64,000 bases of DNA from Microglena sp. YARC. Its lineage: Eukaryota; Chlorophyta; Chlorophyceae; Chlamydomonadales; Chlamydomonadaceae. Under the pieces are notes generated by a model. The model did no database searches, was not told the origin of the DNA, and worked only from the letters and a program-made list of their open reading frames with translations. Both the position numbers and the translations under genes were made by a program. Numbering within the stretch: the first letter of the stretch is position 1; every line of letters starts with the position of its first letter. Shown one piece after another: positions 35,001 through 44,689 of this stretch. The stretch is from positions 36,446,605 to 36,510,604 of the forward strand of contig CM039462.1 of NCBI GenBank assembly GCA_022414725.1. Direction: 5' to 3'.

Positions 35001-35478
35001 GCTTGGTCGGCTTGGCAACCTCCGGTATGCAGGCAGAGCCTCAAACACCGGAGAAAGGTTAGCGACGTCAAGGACGCGAGCAGACGAAGACGGGGTATCT
35101 CCACCGATGTCCAGGCTAGTCCGCCGACTTGAGTCTGCACGTCACAGTCATCTACGACAGACGGGAGGAGGCGACAGACGGCAGGGGAGGAAAAAGAAGA
35201 GAAGATGGAGGAATGACCGGGGGGGGTTACTTCCACGATGGCGGAAGGACTCTCATGACCGCTAGCAGAGGCAGCTGGTGCACAAACGTCTAGCCAATCA
35301 TCAAAGAGGAGCCGTTCCTCCGTTGGAAGGATTGGTCGCAGCCATCGCTGAGAATGATACTGCGCATCCCGCGCGTCCAGGAAAGACCATCCATGTCATG
35401 GAGTTTCTCAAAATGGCGGGAGGTCCTCGCGGAAGTTGCATCGCAAAGCAGTGGTAGTAAATGAAGGGCCGTATAACC
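32068..35478 (-). other. Interior of the 4-kb LTR element
   Basis: A-rich on the plus strand. Minus-strand frames (33547-33915 and 34359-34667) are open for about 100 residues but match no retroelement domain I know, and I give them no function. Position 35478-35466 is the candidate primer site. Confidence 0.45.
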
Positions 35479-35776
35479 TATCAGCTTGGATAACACTCCA
35501 GAGAGTGGACTTTGTGTGTGCAGCACGCCAATCTATAAATGCGGAGACGAGAATAAGTTACAAGCACAGGAGACCCATTAAGGGGCACCAGTGGAGGAAA
35601 GGGGGCGGTAGCCTGGAACCTGATCAGGGTACAGGCTAGACAGCGCGTGTCAGAAGAACCGATGACGCAGTCAACAGGAAGCTGACATAGTACTGTCAGG
35701 ACCGATAGTTCTAAGGGAGTACACAAGGAGTCACCAAGACATAAAACAAGCGAGAGCACCGCTATTCATGCTGATA
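35479..35776 (-). repeat. 5' LTR of the 4-kb element
   Basis: Nearly identical to 31769-32067, followed on the plus strand by GGGCA, the second copy of the target duplication. Confidence 0.8.
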
Positions 35777-35810
35777 GGGCAGCTTGGGTAGAATTCATGA
35801 GTTCGGTGAG

Positions 35811-35821
35811 CCTGGGAGAGA

Positions 35822-35908
<87 letters not shown>
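35811..35908 (+). repeat. (GA)n microsatellite
   Basis: Almost pure GA dinucleotide run of about 90 bp. The Arg-Glu or Leu-Ser only open frames are artefacts. Confidence 0.95.
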
Positions 35909-35912
<4 letters not shown>

Positions 35913-36489
35913 TTGCGCGCGAGAGGCGGTACAGGTGGTATCAGTACAGGGAGGCTTCAAACATTCAAACGCCCGTAACGGCAGGATTCAATTCGAGGCT
36001 GCTACGATTCATGTCAGTTCAGAGCTGCTAATCACTCCGCACTCGCGTAGCTCCATGTCATGATATCCCACGAAGCTGTCGAAGCATGAGCAAGGTATAG
36101 CGACAGTACTCAGTCCGCCTTCGCGGCCATGCATTGATCTCCTGAGTAGTCGTCACGGCCATCGATTGGAAGCAGTGCTCACCCACCCACCCACCCTTAT
36201 TTATTCGCAGAACCCCTCGGCTCGCGACTTGTCAATTGGCAATTCTGGATGCAGAGTGCAATTTTACCTGAGGGGATGGAGGTGAGAGCGAGTTGAGGGA
36301 CGATCATCACTCCTGTGGCTGCGCCTGCGAGTCCGAATCCGTTGTGATTAGCGATCGTGTGTACTGAATGAGCGGTGGGATAACAACTGCGAAACCGAAC
36401 AGAGGCGAGGCCACTCATGTTGTGTGGACTGTTGGGATAATTTGTAGGTACCTTTACTCCGGTCTGCACAGTGGGCGCTGATCATCACT

Positions 36490-36490
<1 letters not shown>
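35909..36490. other. Element D interior, no gene
   Basis: No coding signal seen. Contains the short run CCCACCCACCCACCC at about 36183. Confidence 0.4.

Positions 36491-36491
<1 letters not shown>

Positions 36492-36555
<64 letters not shown>
36492..36555 (+). repeat. 64-G homopolymer
   Basis: Uninterrupted run of 64 G, the longest homopolymer in the window. Confidence 0.95.
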
Positions 36556-36557
<2 letters not shown>

Positions 36558-36837
36558 AGCAACCACTTTGAGTTGACTGTTGGTGGTGTCGTCGGTTTTT
36601 GAATGAAGGGGGGTCAACACCCCCCTGTGTGTTGAGTTAGTTGACTGTTGGTGATGCTTCCAACCCCAACAGTGGTTGGGGTGGCGATAATTTGTAGGTA
36701 TATAAAGGTCTGTGCGCCGGCCGTCACTGCTGGTCGTTGCGATTGGTAGGTCGACTACATTCGTGAGCTTCGAATTACAGGCGAAATGATGTGTTGTGTT
36801 GTGTTGACTGTTGGTCGTGTTGCTATCTCCAACTGCT

Positions 36838-37205
36838 ACCCCCCCCCCCCACACACACACCACCCCACCCACCCCACCACCCACCCATCCCCCCACCCCC
36901 CACCCCCGCCCCCCCACCCCCCCCCACCCCCAACAATAACCCCACCCCCACCCCCACCCCCTTGCAGCCCCCCCCACCCCCACAAAAAACCCACAAGGTA
37001 CATACACACACGCACACCCACTGACTGCTCACTGGTTGCATGACTGACTCTTGGATTGCCCACTGACTGCTGACAGGGTGCTCACTGACTGCCGACAAAA
37101 TACCCCCGCGCGCACACACACACACACCAGTTGAGCCCCCCCCCCCCCCCCCCAACCCCCAACCCCCCCCACCACACCCAACCACCACACCCAACCACCC
37201 ACCCG
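36838..37205 (+). repeat. C-rich, (C)n(CA)n and CCCCACCC low complexity
   Basis: Alternating C runs, CACACACA and CCCCACCC, the complement of the G-tract pattern found elsewhere. Pro-rich frames are artefacts. Confidence 0.85.
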
Positions 37206-38619
37206 CCACCAATTGCTCCTACCCCCTACTAAAAATGATCAATGTTGCGCAGGTCAAATCACTGCAAATACAGAAAAAATGGGCATGCGAAACAGCCAGA
37301 AGGTTTACCAAGGCAAGTGGCGTAGTGTATGTTGATTGTCTGTTATGTGTGTAATGTGTGATTTACCGCCTGTTACAAGTGCATGCCATCCCCCCTGAGT
37401 CTGTGCACCTACTTGGCGTATGCATGTGTGGGTGCGTTGCTGGGCCCATCACCTGTGAACCGGAAGGGTACTAAGGTGTTTGGAAAGGCCAACACATGCA
37501 TATGCGGAGTGCTTGCCTGTATGCTATGTGAGTGTGTCTGCGTATGTGTTGTCCTATGCCGACGCCTTGAACCGGAAGGGTTCTTGGTTGATGCGATGAC
37601 GGACTAACACTAGCACCCACTCACACATGACATACATGCAAGCAGGTGAGGCTAGACATTTATTTATCAATGATTCTGGTGCACAAGTCCATGGTGCATG
37701 CTGAGGGTACATGCTCTGTCACACATGTGCGCAATACATGGTGTGCGGTATGGTTTAGGGTTGATTGCATGGAGGGTGAGAATTTTTGCACCCTTGCCTG
37801 TCTGTCTACCTACAATACATGTTTCATTGTGCTGTCGATCAGTTACCCATTGAACACATGCTCCCTGAAACTGAAACTCCCACCTTGTTACTTACCTTAC
37901 ACATGTATTCTTTTGCATGCTCCATGCATGCCCCAAGAGTATTGACAACGGCGGTCTGCCCTTGGCATGGGAATAGTGGGCATCTATCTAACTTATGGAT
38001 GGCCTAACTGCCCCTATGATGGATTCGAGTTTCAGCCTTCATATAATATTTGTTATCCATTTAATATCAATTTATTTTTGACATGTTTTGGTCCAGGGAC
38101 AAGTTCAACTATGTGAAAGACTAGTTGAAGTTGAAGATCCCACTCTCATTTTTAAATGCAATGGTGTCCCAGGCGAACTCTAAAGTTTGGCCAGAGGAAT
38201 TCAACGGTGTTTCCTGTCTCTTCACACGCCTCCAGCTGTCACCAGCTGTTTTGTCACACGCCTCCAGCTGTAAAGCTGTCTCATATCTTCGGCAGTAACA
38301 AATTGATAGCATCATACTACCACAAAATACTATATGTGATACATGCATCAATTCTAAACACGGGTAGACGAATACTCGGTAACAAGGCACTAGCCTGCAA
38401 ATCCAAGGAACTAGCAAGGTGGAGATACGACATTTTTGGCCTAGTTGCGCGTTGTCTCAGCCAGCAAACTTTTTTGAAACATGAACATCTTTTTCGGGGG
38501 CGAGATTAACAAGAGTTGGACAAGGTTACAGCCGGAGTATGCACATATCTAGCGAACAGATGGCTATACTATGACAATGTCACTTATTGTTGCATGTTGC
38601 AATCAGCCTGCATACGTAT
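37206..38619. other. Element D interior, no gene
   Basis: Short open frames on both strands at about 37380-38510 show no recognisable domain. I see no repeat of note apart from a CACACGCCTCCAGCTGT duplication near 38224 and 38256. Confidence 0.4.
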
Positions 38620-38801
38620 GGTAGGCCCCAATAGCAAGCCCGCTAAATGTAACCGGGCGGCAATCGAAAAGCAAGCGGGTTGCAAGCGTGTTTGCACCCC
38701 CACTTGCTGCAGTCAAGTGATAAGCAGGTTCCAAGTGGCTCGCAAGCGGGCTTACAAGCCGCTTGCAGCAAATGGCTTGCAGCAAGCGCTTGCAAGGGTC
38801 A
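38620..38801 (-). repeat. Right subterminal repeats of element D
   Basis: Dense GCAAGCGGG, GCTTGCAGC and TTGCAAGCG motifs, mirror of 26741-27140. Confidence 0.7.
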
Positions 38802-38816
38802 CACTAGTCACCGACG

Positions 38817-39065
38817 TTAGTAGGGGATGTAGAGTGTCTGGAAGCGAACGTCTTCGTGGTAGGAGTAGAAGGGTTCGTTCCGAGTAGCTCGTGTCTATGT
38901 GCGCAACGTGTGCGTTGTGAGAGATGAGGCAGTACATATATAGGTATGGTATTGTATAGGTATGGTACTGTATCATGTGCGTTCGTCAAGTGGCTTACGG
39001 GTACGGGGTACCCGTATGCCTTGCTGGACGGCCAGAGTACCCGTGAAGGGTTCTGTACCGTTACA
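38817..39065 (-). repeat. Gypsy 3 5' LTR, outer part
   Basis: Starts TTAGTAGGGGATGTAGAG, matching the LTR at 22951 from where the 26608-26725 part stops, and ends CCGTTACA. Confidence 0.9.
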
Positions 39066-39519
39066 CCTACAGGTCCCAGCACCTTGCAGGTAATGCAGGT
39101 CCTGCAAAAAAAAAACAAAGGAGCACCAATTAAAAAACTGGTGCGAGCGCACTTTTCACAGGCAAGTGCGCTTTTTTGACAGCGCACATTTTTTGAAGGC
39201 ATCGGCACTTTGGAGGCTGTCAATCCAAAAAATTGTCATCAGTTCAAAAACATTACAGCTTTTAGACTTGAAAACAATTAGCTATACTACTGTATTTAAG
39301 TACCTGACCAATTGGAAAAGCAAAAGCAAAATCGAAAGCAAAATCGGATCAATAAATTGTCTCAAATACCAGATTTTGCTTTCGATTTAGCTTTTGGTCC
39401 GCTTTTGGTCCGATTTTGGTCGCTTTTGGTCCCCACCAAAATCGGGCCGAATTCGGACCAAATTCGGACCAAAAGCAAAAGCTAAATCGACCAAAAGCAA
39501 GAGCAGTGTGACCTACCCC
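39066..39519. other. Right end of element F
   Basis: CAGGTCC repeats, an A run, then multiple TTTTGGTCCG/CGGACCAAAA motifs ending at the terminal inverted repeat. No gene. Confidence 0.7.
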
Positions 39520-39522
39520 TTA

Positions 39523-40249
39523 GAGCCTGACCATGCTCAGCGTTGAGGGTGCGCAACTCAGTGCGACACCTCTCCAGGTCCCTGCCAAGCTGGAAGTGGG
39601 TCTCCAGGAGGTCTTTGCGAGCCCCCATCGTGCACCCGTTGGTCGCAGCAGCGTCGAAGGCAGCTATTGCGACCCCAAGCTGGTTCTCCAGCTCCAGGAT
39701 GCGAGCATCCTTAGCAGCGACGGCCGTCGCAAAAGTGTCGGCCATGGCCGACTGGGCTCCTGCCGTCTTGGTTAGCTCAGCTTGCAGCTGGCCAACCCTC
39801 TCCGCAGCGATCAGGTGATCGCCCATGTGCTGGAGGCGTTTCTTCTCCTTGTCTACGGCGTAAGCCGTGCTGAGCACTTCCAAATTGGGAGGCTGAGTGG
39901 GCTGCGGCGTCGGCGTCGGGCGTGGAGGGGCGTTGGCAGGGCCATGCGTCGGAGTGGCCATTGGCGCACCCGAGGATGCACCAAGATTGGCCAGGCCCGC
40001 AACCAGCAGAGGTAGCAGCGTGCCGACAGACATAGATGGTCCTTCTCCGACGGAGGCGGATCCATTCTGCGTGGCCGCGAGCACTCGGGGAAGAGCGAAA
40101 ACCACGAAATGCAGGAGAAAGGCCCGTTTTGCAGCGGAACAGCAGTGAAATGTAGGAGAAGGGTGGGCGAACGATCTCGGCTCAGCGCAGATCATCGATT
40201 TAGGGCGCACAGAGCTTAGGCCTATGGCGCCACTTTTATGTAAGGGCAA
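39523..40249 (-). pseudogene. gag: Gypsy 1 gag exon 1, N-terminal fragment
   Basis: Minus-strand frame reading ATQNGSASVGEGPSMSVGTL, SSGAPMATP, KEKKRLQHMGDHLIAAERVG and HFQLGRDLERCRTELRTLNA. It aligns along its length with gypsy 2 and 3 exon 1. It ends at the TTA target site of element F and continues at 20917. The first approximately 55 residues (upstream of about 40085) no longer resemble the family, so the start is probably lost. Confidence 0.82.
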
Positions 40250-40984
40250 CGACGCTTTCGGCGAATTTCATCTTCCATTCTGCATCATAGCAAGAGTACT
40301 CGGGCTCAACTTTAATTGCGTCTTCTCAGTCAGCTCCATGTCTAAGGCCAGGCTCGGTGGTGGAGCGAGATCGGAACTCGGGTCAGAGCCAGGCTGGTGA
40401 TCTATTTCCGGTGTGCGACGTTCAAATGGTTAAGTCATCGGACCAAGTTGCAAGCTTTGTCTAGGTAGCCACGAAGCATACTTGGGGGGTGCATAGGGTA
40501 CACCTACATGTAGGGGGGAAGGTCTGGCTAGGCCTCATGGGGACCATGAGCACTCCCCACATAGGCAAGCCTTAATGGGGGTGCCTAGGCAGTGTCATGT
40601 GGCATATATCTGCAAGTACATGGCACATGTTGCACACCTTGCAGCTCTACCTCCTATGGATGTGTACTCCATGTATACCCCAAACATGCCACATGGGCAC
40701 CCAACCATTGCTTGCAACTTGGTCCGTTCACTTATACGTTTTTAAGTTCCACCCTTGGTTTGAGTGTGTAACGTGAATAGCCTATTTACATCAAATATGA
40801 GGCATGGGAATACAAGGAGCACCCAGCAAAAGGATGGGCATGCACCACATCATTAAATTACTTGTAAAAAGGCCCAACTGCAGCCCATACACAATGTGAT
40901 GAATCCATCTTCACATGACATATTATAAAATAAACATACATCAATCTACTACATACAATAATAATAAAATAAACATACACCAAT
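40250..40984. other. Intergenic, includes a small inverted-repeat element
   Basis: No gene. Holds the MITE-like element at 40440-40725 and, just before the LINE, two copies of an AAAATAAACATAC(A)-CAATCTACTACAT segment. Confidence 0.4.
40440..40725. mobile_element. 286-bp MITE-like inverted-repeat element
   Basis: GGACCAAGTTGCAAGC at 40440-40455 is perfectly inverted at 40710-40725. Between them is non-coding sequence with CATGTGGCA/TGCCACATG inversions. I find no clear target duplication, so the class is open. Confidence 0.5.
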
Positions 40985-42077
40985 CTACTACATCTAATAT
41001 TATCATGGAAGAGCTGGGTAGAACCCCGTTGTGTTTTGCTTGGCTTAAACAAGCTTTGCGCTTCTGGAACAAGACCATACATAAAGAACCTGAGGATCTC
41101 ATTAGAATGGCTCTTGAGGAATCTTTTGACTCCAACACTGGCTGGGTTCATGACTTGCGTTGTGCTCTCCACAAGCTAGGATCCAGTAAAAACATCAACA
41201 TTTTGGAGGCTGTCGATGTCGAAGGTATTATGTCTGAAGTTTTTGAGTCATGGAGGTTTAAGTACCCAAGTGACACCAATGCAGTTAGAGACATCCCTGA
41301 TGAGAGAAGGGTTGGCTTTAAACGCCTCCGATACCAAAAATGGTTCGCAGCCAACAGCAATGATGAGAATGGCTTGATTCCCTTTACATCCGCCTTACAT
41401 AAGCAGGATCAGATTCGTTCTATAGCACAGTTTAGAATGGGTTCCCATTGGCTGAACACAGAAAGAATGAGGGTGGTGGATAGAGCACACATCCCTCGCT
41501 CAATGAGACACTGTCAAATGTGTGGGTTCCAAAAACCTGAGGATGAAATGCATATGTTTGAGTGCCCTTTTTATAATGATATTCGCCTCCGCTACCAGAA
41601 TCTGTTTACAGATATTTATAGGCATGTCCATGAGGATACCGACTTAACCGTATGGAATGTGGAATTCTGCGATTCCACATTCAGAACCTTTATGAATGGA
41701 AATGGCACTAAGTCTTTTTGGAGCAACCTAGCCGACTATCTTTCTACTTGTAGAAGAGCAAGACAGGAAGCCCTGGACTGCTTAGTGGCACCGTAATTTA
41801 TTATCCCTTTTTTTCTTCTTGTGACTTTTCATTTGTTACCTTCTTACCTCCGCCACTGTAAGTGGTTGAGATCTGGGTCCTGCTCTAAGGGGTTTAATAC
41901 CTACGCCACCAAAACGGTGGTTGGGAGTTTGGTTTGTTTGTCCTCGACACACCCCTGATGTAATGGGGTTTTTTGCTTTGTGGGTGCTTTTTCTTTTTGT
42001 TTAAAGCACAGAGTCTCATACACCCTCGCGGTGTCAAGTAGACTTTAACATGTAATGTAATGTAATGTAATGTAACA
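40985..42077 (+). mobile_element. LINE, 5'-truncated, with ORF2 C-terminus
   Basis: The frame from ATG 41005 to 41796 encodes EELGRTPLCFAWLKQALRFWNK, typical of the region after LINE reverse transcriptase. The C-terminal Cys/His segment CQMCGFQKPEDEMHMFECPF (C-x2-C...H...C) follows. The ATG is internal to ORF2, so this is not a true start. The frame is intact to the stop. A 3' untranslated region of about 250 bp ends in (ATGTA)n at about 42051-42077. Endonuclease and RT catalytic domains are missing. The 3' end recurs at 22263-22422. Confidence 0.85.
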
Positions 42078-44689
42078 TGGGCTTCAACTTTGGGGACCCT
42101 AATTCCGCTAGTCACCCAGAACTTTTCGAAGACTGAAGCGTGGCCAATGATTTCTCGATTGCTCGTTAACTCCTGAGTTTTAATACGCGGCGAGCTATAC
42201 AACCTTCTGTCTCTCGTGGGTTTCGTAGCAACCTTTAAGCAGGGTCATTCTTGTGAACCTGCAAAGGTTAGCCATCGATTCCGAGATAGGATGAACAATT
42301 CGGCAACGGAGTATTAGCTCGAACAGCTTTCTAAGGGAATAGCTTTAATCGAGGAAATGTGCGCTCGAAGGCACCGATGTGTTTTTGCTGCAGGCGACGA
42401 AAGAGGCGCTAATGTAGGGCAAAACAAGGGTGATATAAATCCCTGTGATGAAAGCTGACGTCACACTGAAGTATTAGTGTAACCGAGTCTAACTGCGGGA
42501 AGGTTCGATGACCCCGCGATGACCTGTCAGTGCTCGTAGTTATTTTGGTAGATGTTTTTGCTGAGTTTCTTTCCACGTACACTTCGCCAAGGCGGATTGG
42601 TCGCGGCATGGCGAAATGCCTCCCAAGTCTGAGGCATTTCGCCTTACTGCGTCTACTCCGCTGTAGGCGGTTTACGTACGGCTGACCTGTACGTGGACCT
42701 GTGTAATCTTAGGGCCATTGCAATATTTGACCAGGTCTATCGGCTTGCAAGCCACGCAAACCCTCAGTCTATCTCTCATAGTTCCTCCCTCATCACTTGG
42801 GTAATGTCGGCCTCGCTTCCCATTGTTCTTTGTGCTGCAATTGTAATTCCGGCGGCCTGCTTTCTTTCCTCCTTTCTTTTCTGCTTTCTTTTCAGGATTA
42901 CTGCGCCACAACCTTCGGCGTGGACTAGTGCAGTAGCGCAAGCTAGTGCGTCCGATCTGTTGTTTGAAATATGATCTTACATCGCTTCCGTTGCTGCTCG
43001 CAACCGATCCGATCACGCTAAACCTGTGTAGGTAGTCATTGCATCTGATGAAGGCCGCGTATCTTGCAGCCAGCAGTCCGCATGGAATAGCTGCGCCCAT
43101 TGCAGCATCTCGGCTGCCCACCCGACGTTGCGCTGGACACTGACGATTGTGGTGGTCTGTGGAGTGTAATGAGCCAGGAGCATGACTTCAGCTTTAGAGG
43201 CCAGCATGATTAAACTAATTAGTTGGCACTGTGCAAAGTAGGATGCTGGGAAAACTTGCTCCCAACTCATATGTGAGTCATCCTTCCATCTGTTCTCACC
43301 TGGGCTTGTGTTGAGCTTGACACGGGGCCTTACACTCTAGTGGGATCATACACTGCCCTGACTGCATGGTGCACTTGAGCATTGTATCAGGAGATGCTCC
43401 CATGCGTGGCAATTATCCCTTGAGACCCTGCATGAAAGATGGTGGCAGCTTGTATGGATCTTGCATGGTAAGGTCGTCCTCTTGTACCTTGATTTTCTTG
43501 ATGTCCCGTATGCGAGGATTCTTCAGGCGTTACGGTTGAGGAGCACATTTGCCTCTTGCTTCCTGCCCCATTGCACATGCAATGTGTCTGTTTGGCTGAC
43601 GCACTAGACCCATGTCCATGGCATGCAGCTTGGGTCTTCCGGATCCATTCTGCTTGGTTAACTCAGACAAGGGTGGACAATTCAAGGCTGGGGTAGGACC
43701 TGAGGTTCGGGTACCTGAGCTTGAGGCAGGTTTTACTTCCAGGGGGATCTTCCGACCAACATGCCAAAACGACGCAAAGGGTGTAAATAAATGAAACTAT
43801 GCCTGCCCTCCATTTTGCAGGGACCCATGCTTTGTCTGGTAGCGGTCTGAAGCTTGCTTGTAGTTGCGGTTTCGCAACAGTGTGGCCTAGGGTATTCTGA
43901 ACGCGGTGTCCATATGCTTGCATGCCTGCCTTTTGTGCATGCATGTCTGCATACGTGCCTTTCTGTCTTCCTCGCTCGTGACTGATTGGCTGCCTGTCTG
44001 GATGGTGACAGGCATACTTAACATCATTGAGTGTTTATCTGTCTGATTGACTTACTAACCGAAGTGCTCCAGATATTTGTAAGCTCAACCCAGGGAATGA
44101 CATTCCGGCTGAATTGCAGGGGTTGCTGCAGCTTGGAGATTCTGGACACAGTGTGTTCAGCACATGGAATAGTGGCTTGGTTGCCTGCCTGCATGCCTTT
44201 CTGTTGCACGCATGTATACTTGCCTGTCTGTCTCTTTGAGCGCTAGGCCATTGTCGGCACAAGAGAAGCCCGGTCCACAACATCCGGGGGTGGGGTGGTG
44301 GGGTTCTTCCAACTATCTTCAAATAAGAAGTAAAGGGTGCATCTAAATAAAACTACGCCTGCCTTCATTATTTGCAGGGACCAAAGCTCTATCCGTTGAT
44401 TGGAATTGTATTCCCTCCCAGTTCTGATGTTCCTTTGTCTGAACACATGAGGCTGCTGGACAACAACGTCTGTGATAACTGAAGCTTGCTAGTAAGTGCG
44501 GTTTTGCAACAGCGTGGCATACGGAATTCTGACGGGATAACGAGCCTAAGTCGTGCACATGTGCCACAGTCTCAGCCCCTACCGCTGTCTCTGTCTATGT
44601 CACTGCATCTGCCACTGCCCTTGCCTCTGTCTCTGCCTCTGTTTCTTTCACTTGTCAGCCTCTGCTATTCTCCCTCCCCTTCATTGCTA
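42078..44689. other. Intergenic, no recognised gene
   Basis: Open frames up to about 150 codons on the minus strand (42672-43270) have no recognisable domain. A segment with GCAGGGACC and TGAAGCTTGCT-GT/TAAGTTGCGG-like sequence appears twice (about 43800-43890 and 44370-44520), an old duplication. Confidence 0.35.
42610..42643. other. Perfect 13-bp hairpin
   Basis: GGCGAAATGCCTC and GAGGCATTTCGCC are exact inverted copies separated by 8 bases. Too short for a typical miRNA precursor on its own. Confidence 0.6.

Larger units (their letters stand above)
31769..35776 (-). mobile_element. Non-autonomous copia-type LTR element, 4.0 kb
   Basis: The LTRs are 31769-32067 and 35479-35776 (299 and 298 bp, three substitutions and one indel apart), flanked by GGGCA at 31764-31768 and 35777-35781. 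Read on the minus strand, the 5' LTR is followed by GGTTATACGGCCC (35478 down to 35466), resembling the half-initiator-tRNA primer site of copia. AGGTGGAG precedes the 3' LTR. The LTR ends are TATC...GATA, not TG...CA. The 3.4-kb interior has no gag or pol that I can recognise. It resembles a LARD mobilised by another element's proteins. Confidence 0.8.
26726..38816. mobile_element. Element D: 12-kb TIR transposon, superfamily unclear
   Basis: It has inverted ends CGTCGGTGACTAGTG (26726-26740 and 38802-38816) inside an LTR that is otherwise continuous. Only TT is shared at the two junctions, so the duplication is 2 bp or obscured. Both subterminal regions are dense in GCTTGCA/TGCAAGC motifs. 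Inside are several tandem repeats, possible minus-strand exon remnants (27716-27880, 29100-29524) and a 4-kb LTR element. I recognise no transposase. Confidence 0.75.
22951..39065 (-). mobile_element. Gypsy 3: internally deleted gypsy copy, split by element D
   Basis: Minus strand. The 3' LTR is 22951-23297; the 5' LTR is split into 26608-26725 and 38817-39065 by element D. Flanks CCTCC and CCTAC agree at four of five bases. Without D the element is about 4.0 kb against about 9.8 kb for gypsy 2. It keeps LTRs, PBS, leader, gag exon 1, the C-terminal part of integrase and the chromodomain. It lacks gag exon 2, protease, RT and RNase H. Confidence 0.92.
20918..39519. mobile_element. Element F: Harbinger-like TIR transposon holding gypsy 3
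   Basis: The ends are inverted repeats GGGGTAGGTCACACTGCTCT (at least 22 bp) at 20918 and 39519. They are flanked by TTA (20915-20917 and 39520-39522). A TTA duplication with GGG-starting ends fits PIF/Harbinger. Removing it restores the gypsy 1 gag frame across QAL-TAHQ. Subterminal stretches are full of CCAAAATCGG/CCGATTTTGG motifs. Without gypsy 3 it is about 2.5 kb and has no recognisable transposase, only a remnant that may be an accessory protein exon. Confidence 0.85.

Noticed and set aside
35766..36063. Arg-Glu and Leu-Ser repeat proteins
   Set aside because: Translation of a GA microsatellite.
42672..43270. Minus-strand open frames of 85-149 residues
   Set aside because: No recognisable domain, no splice context and no second copy. 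I left them as unassigned.
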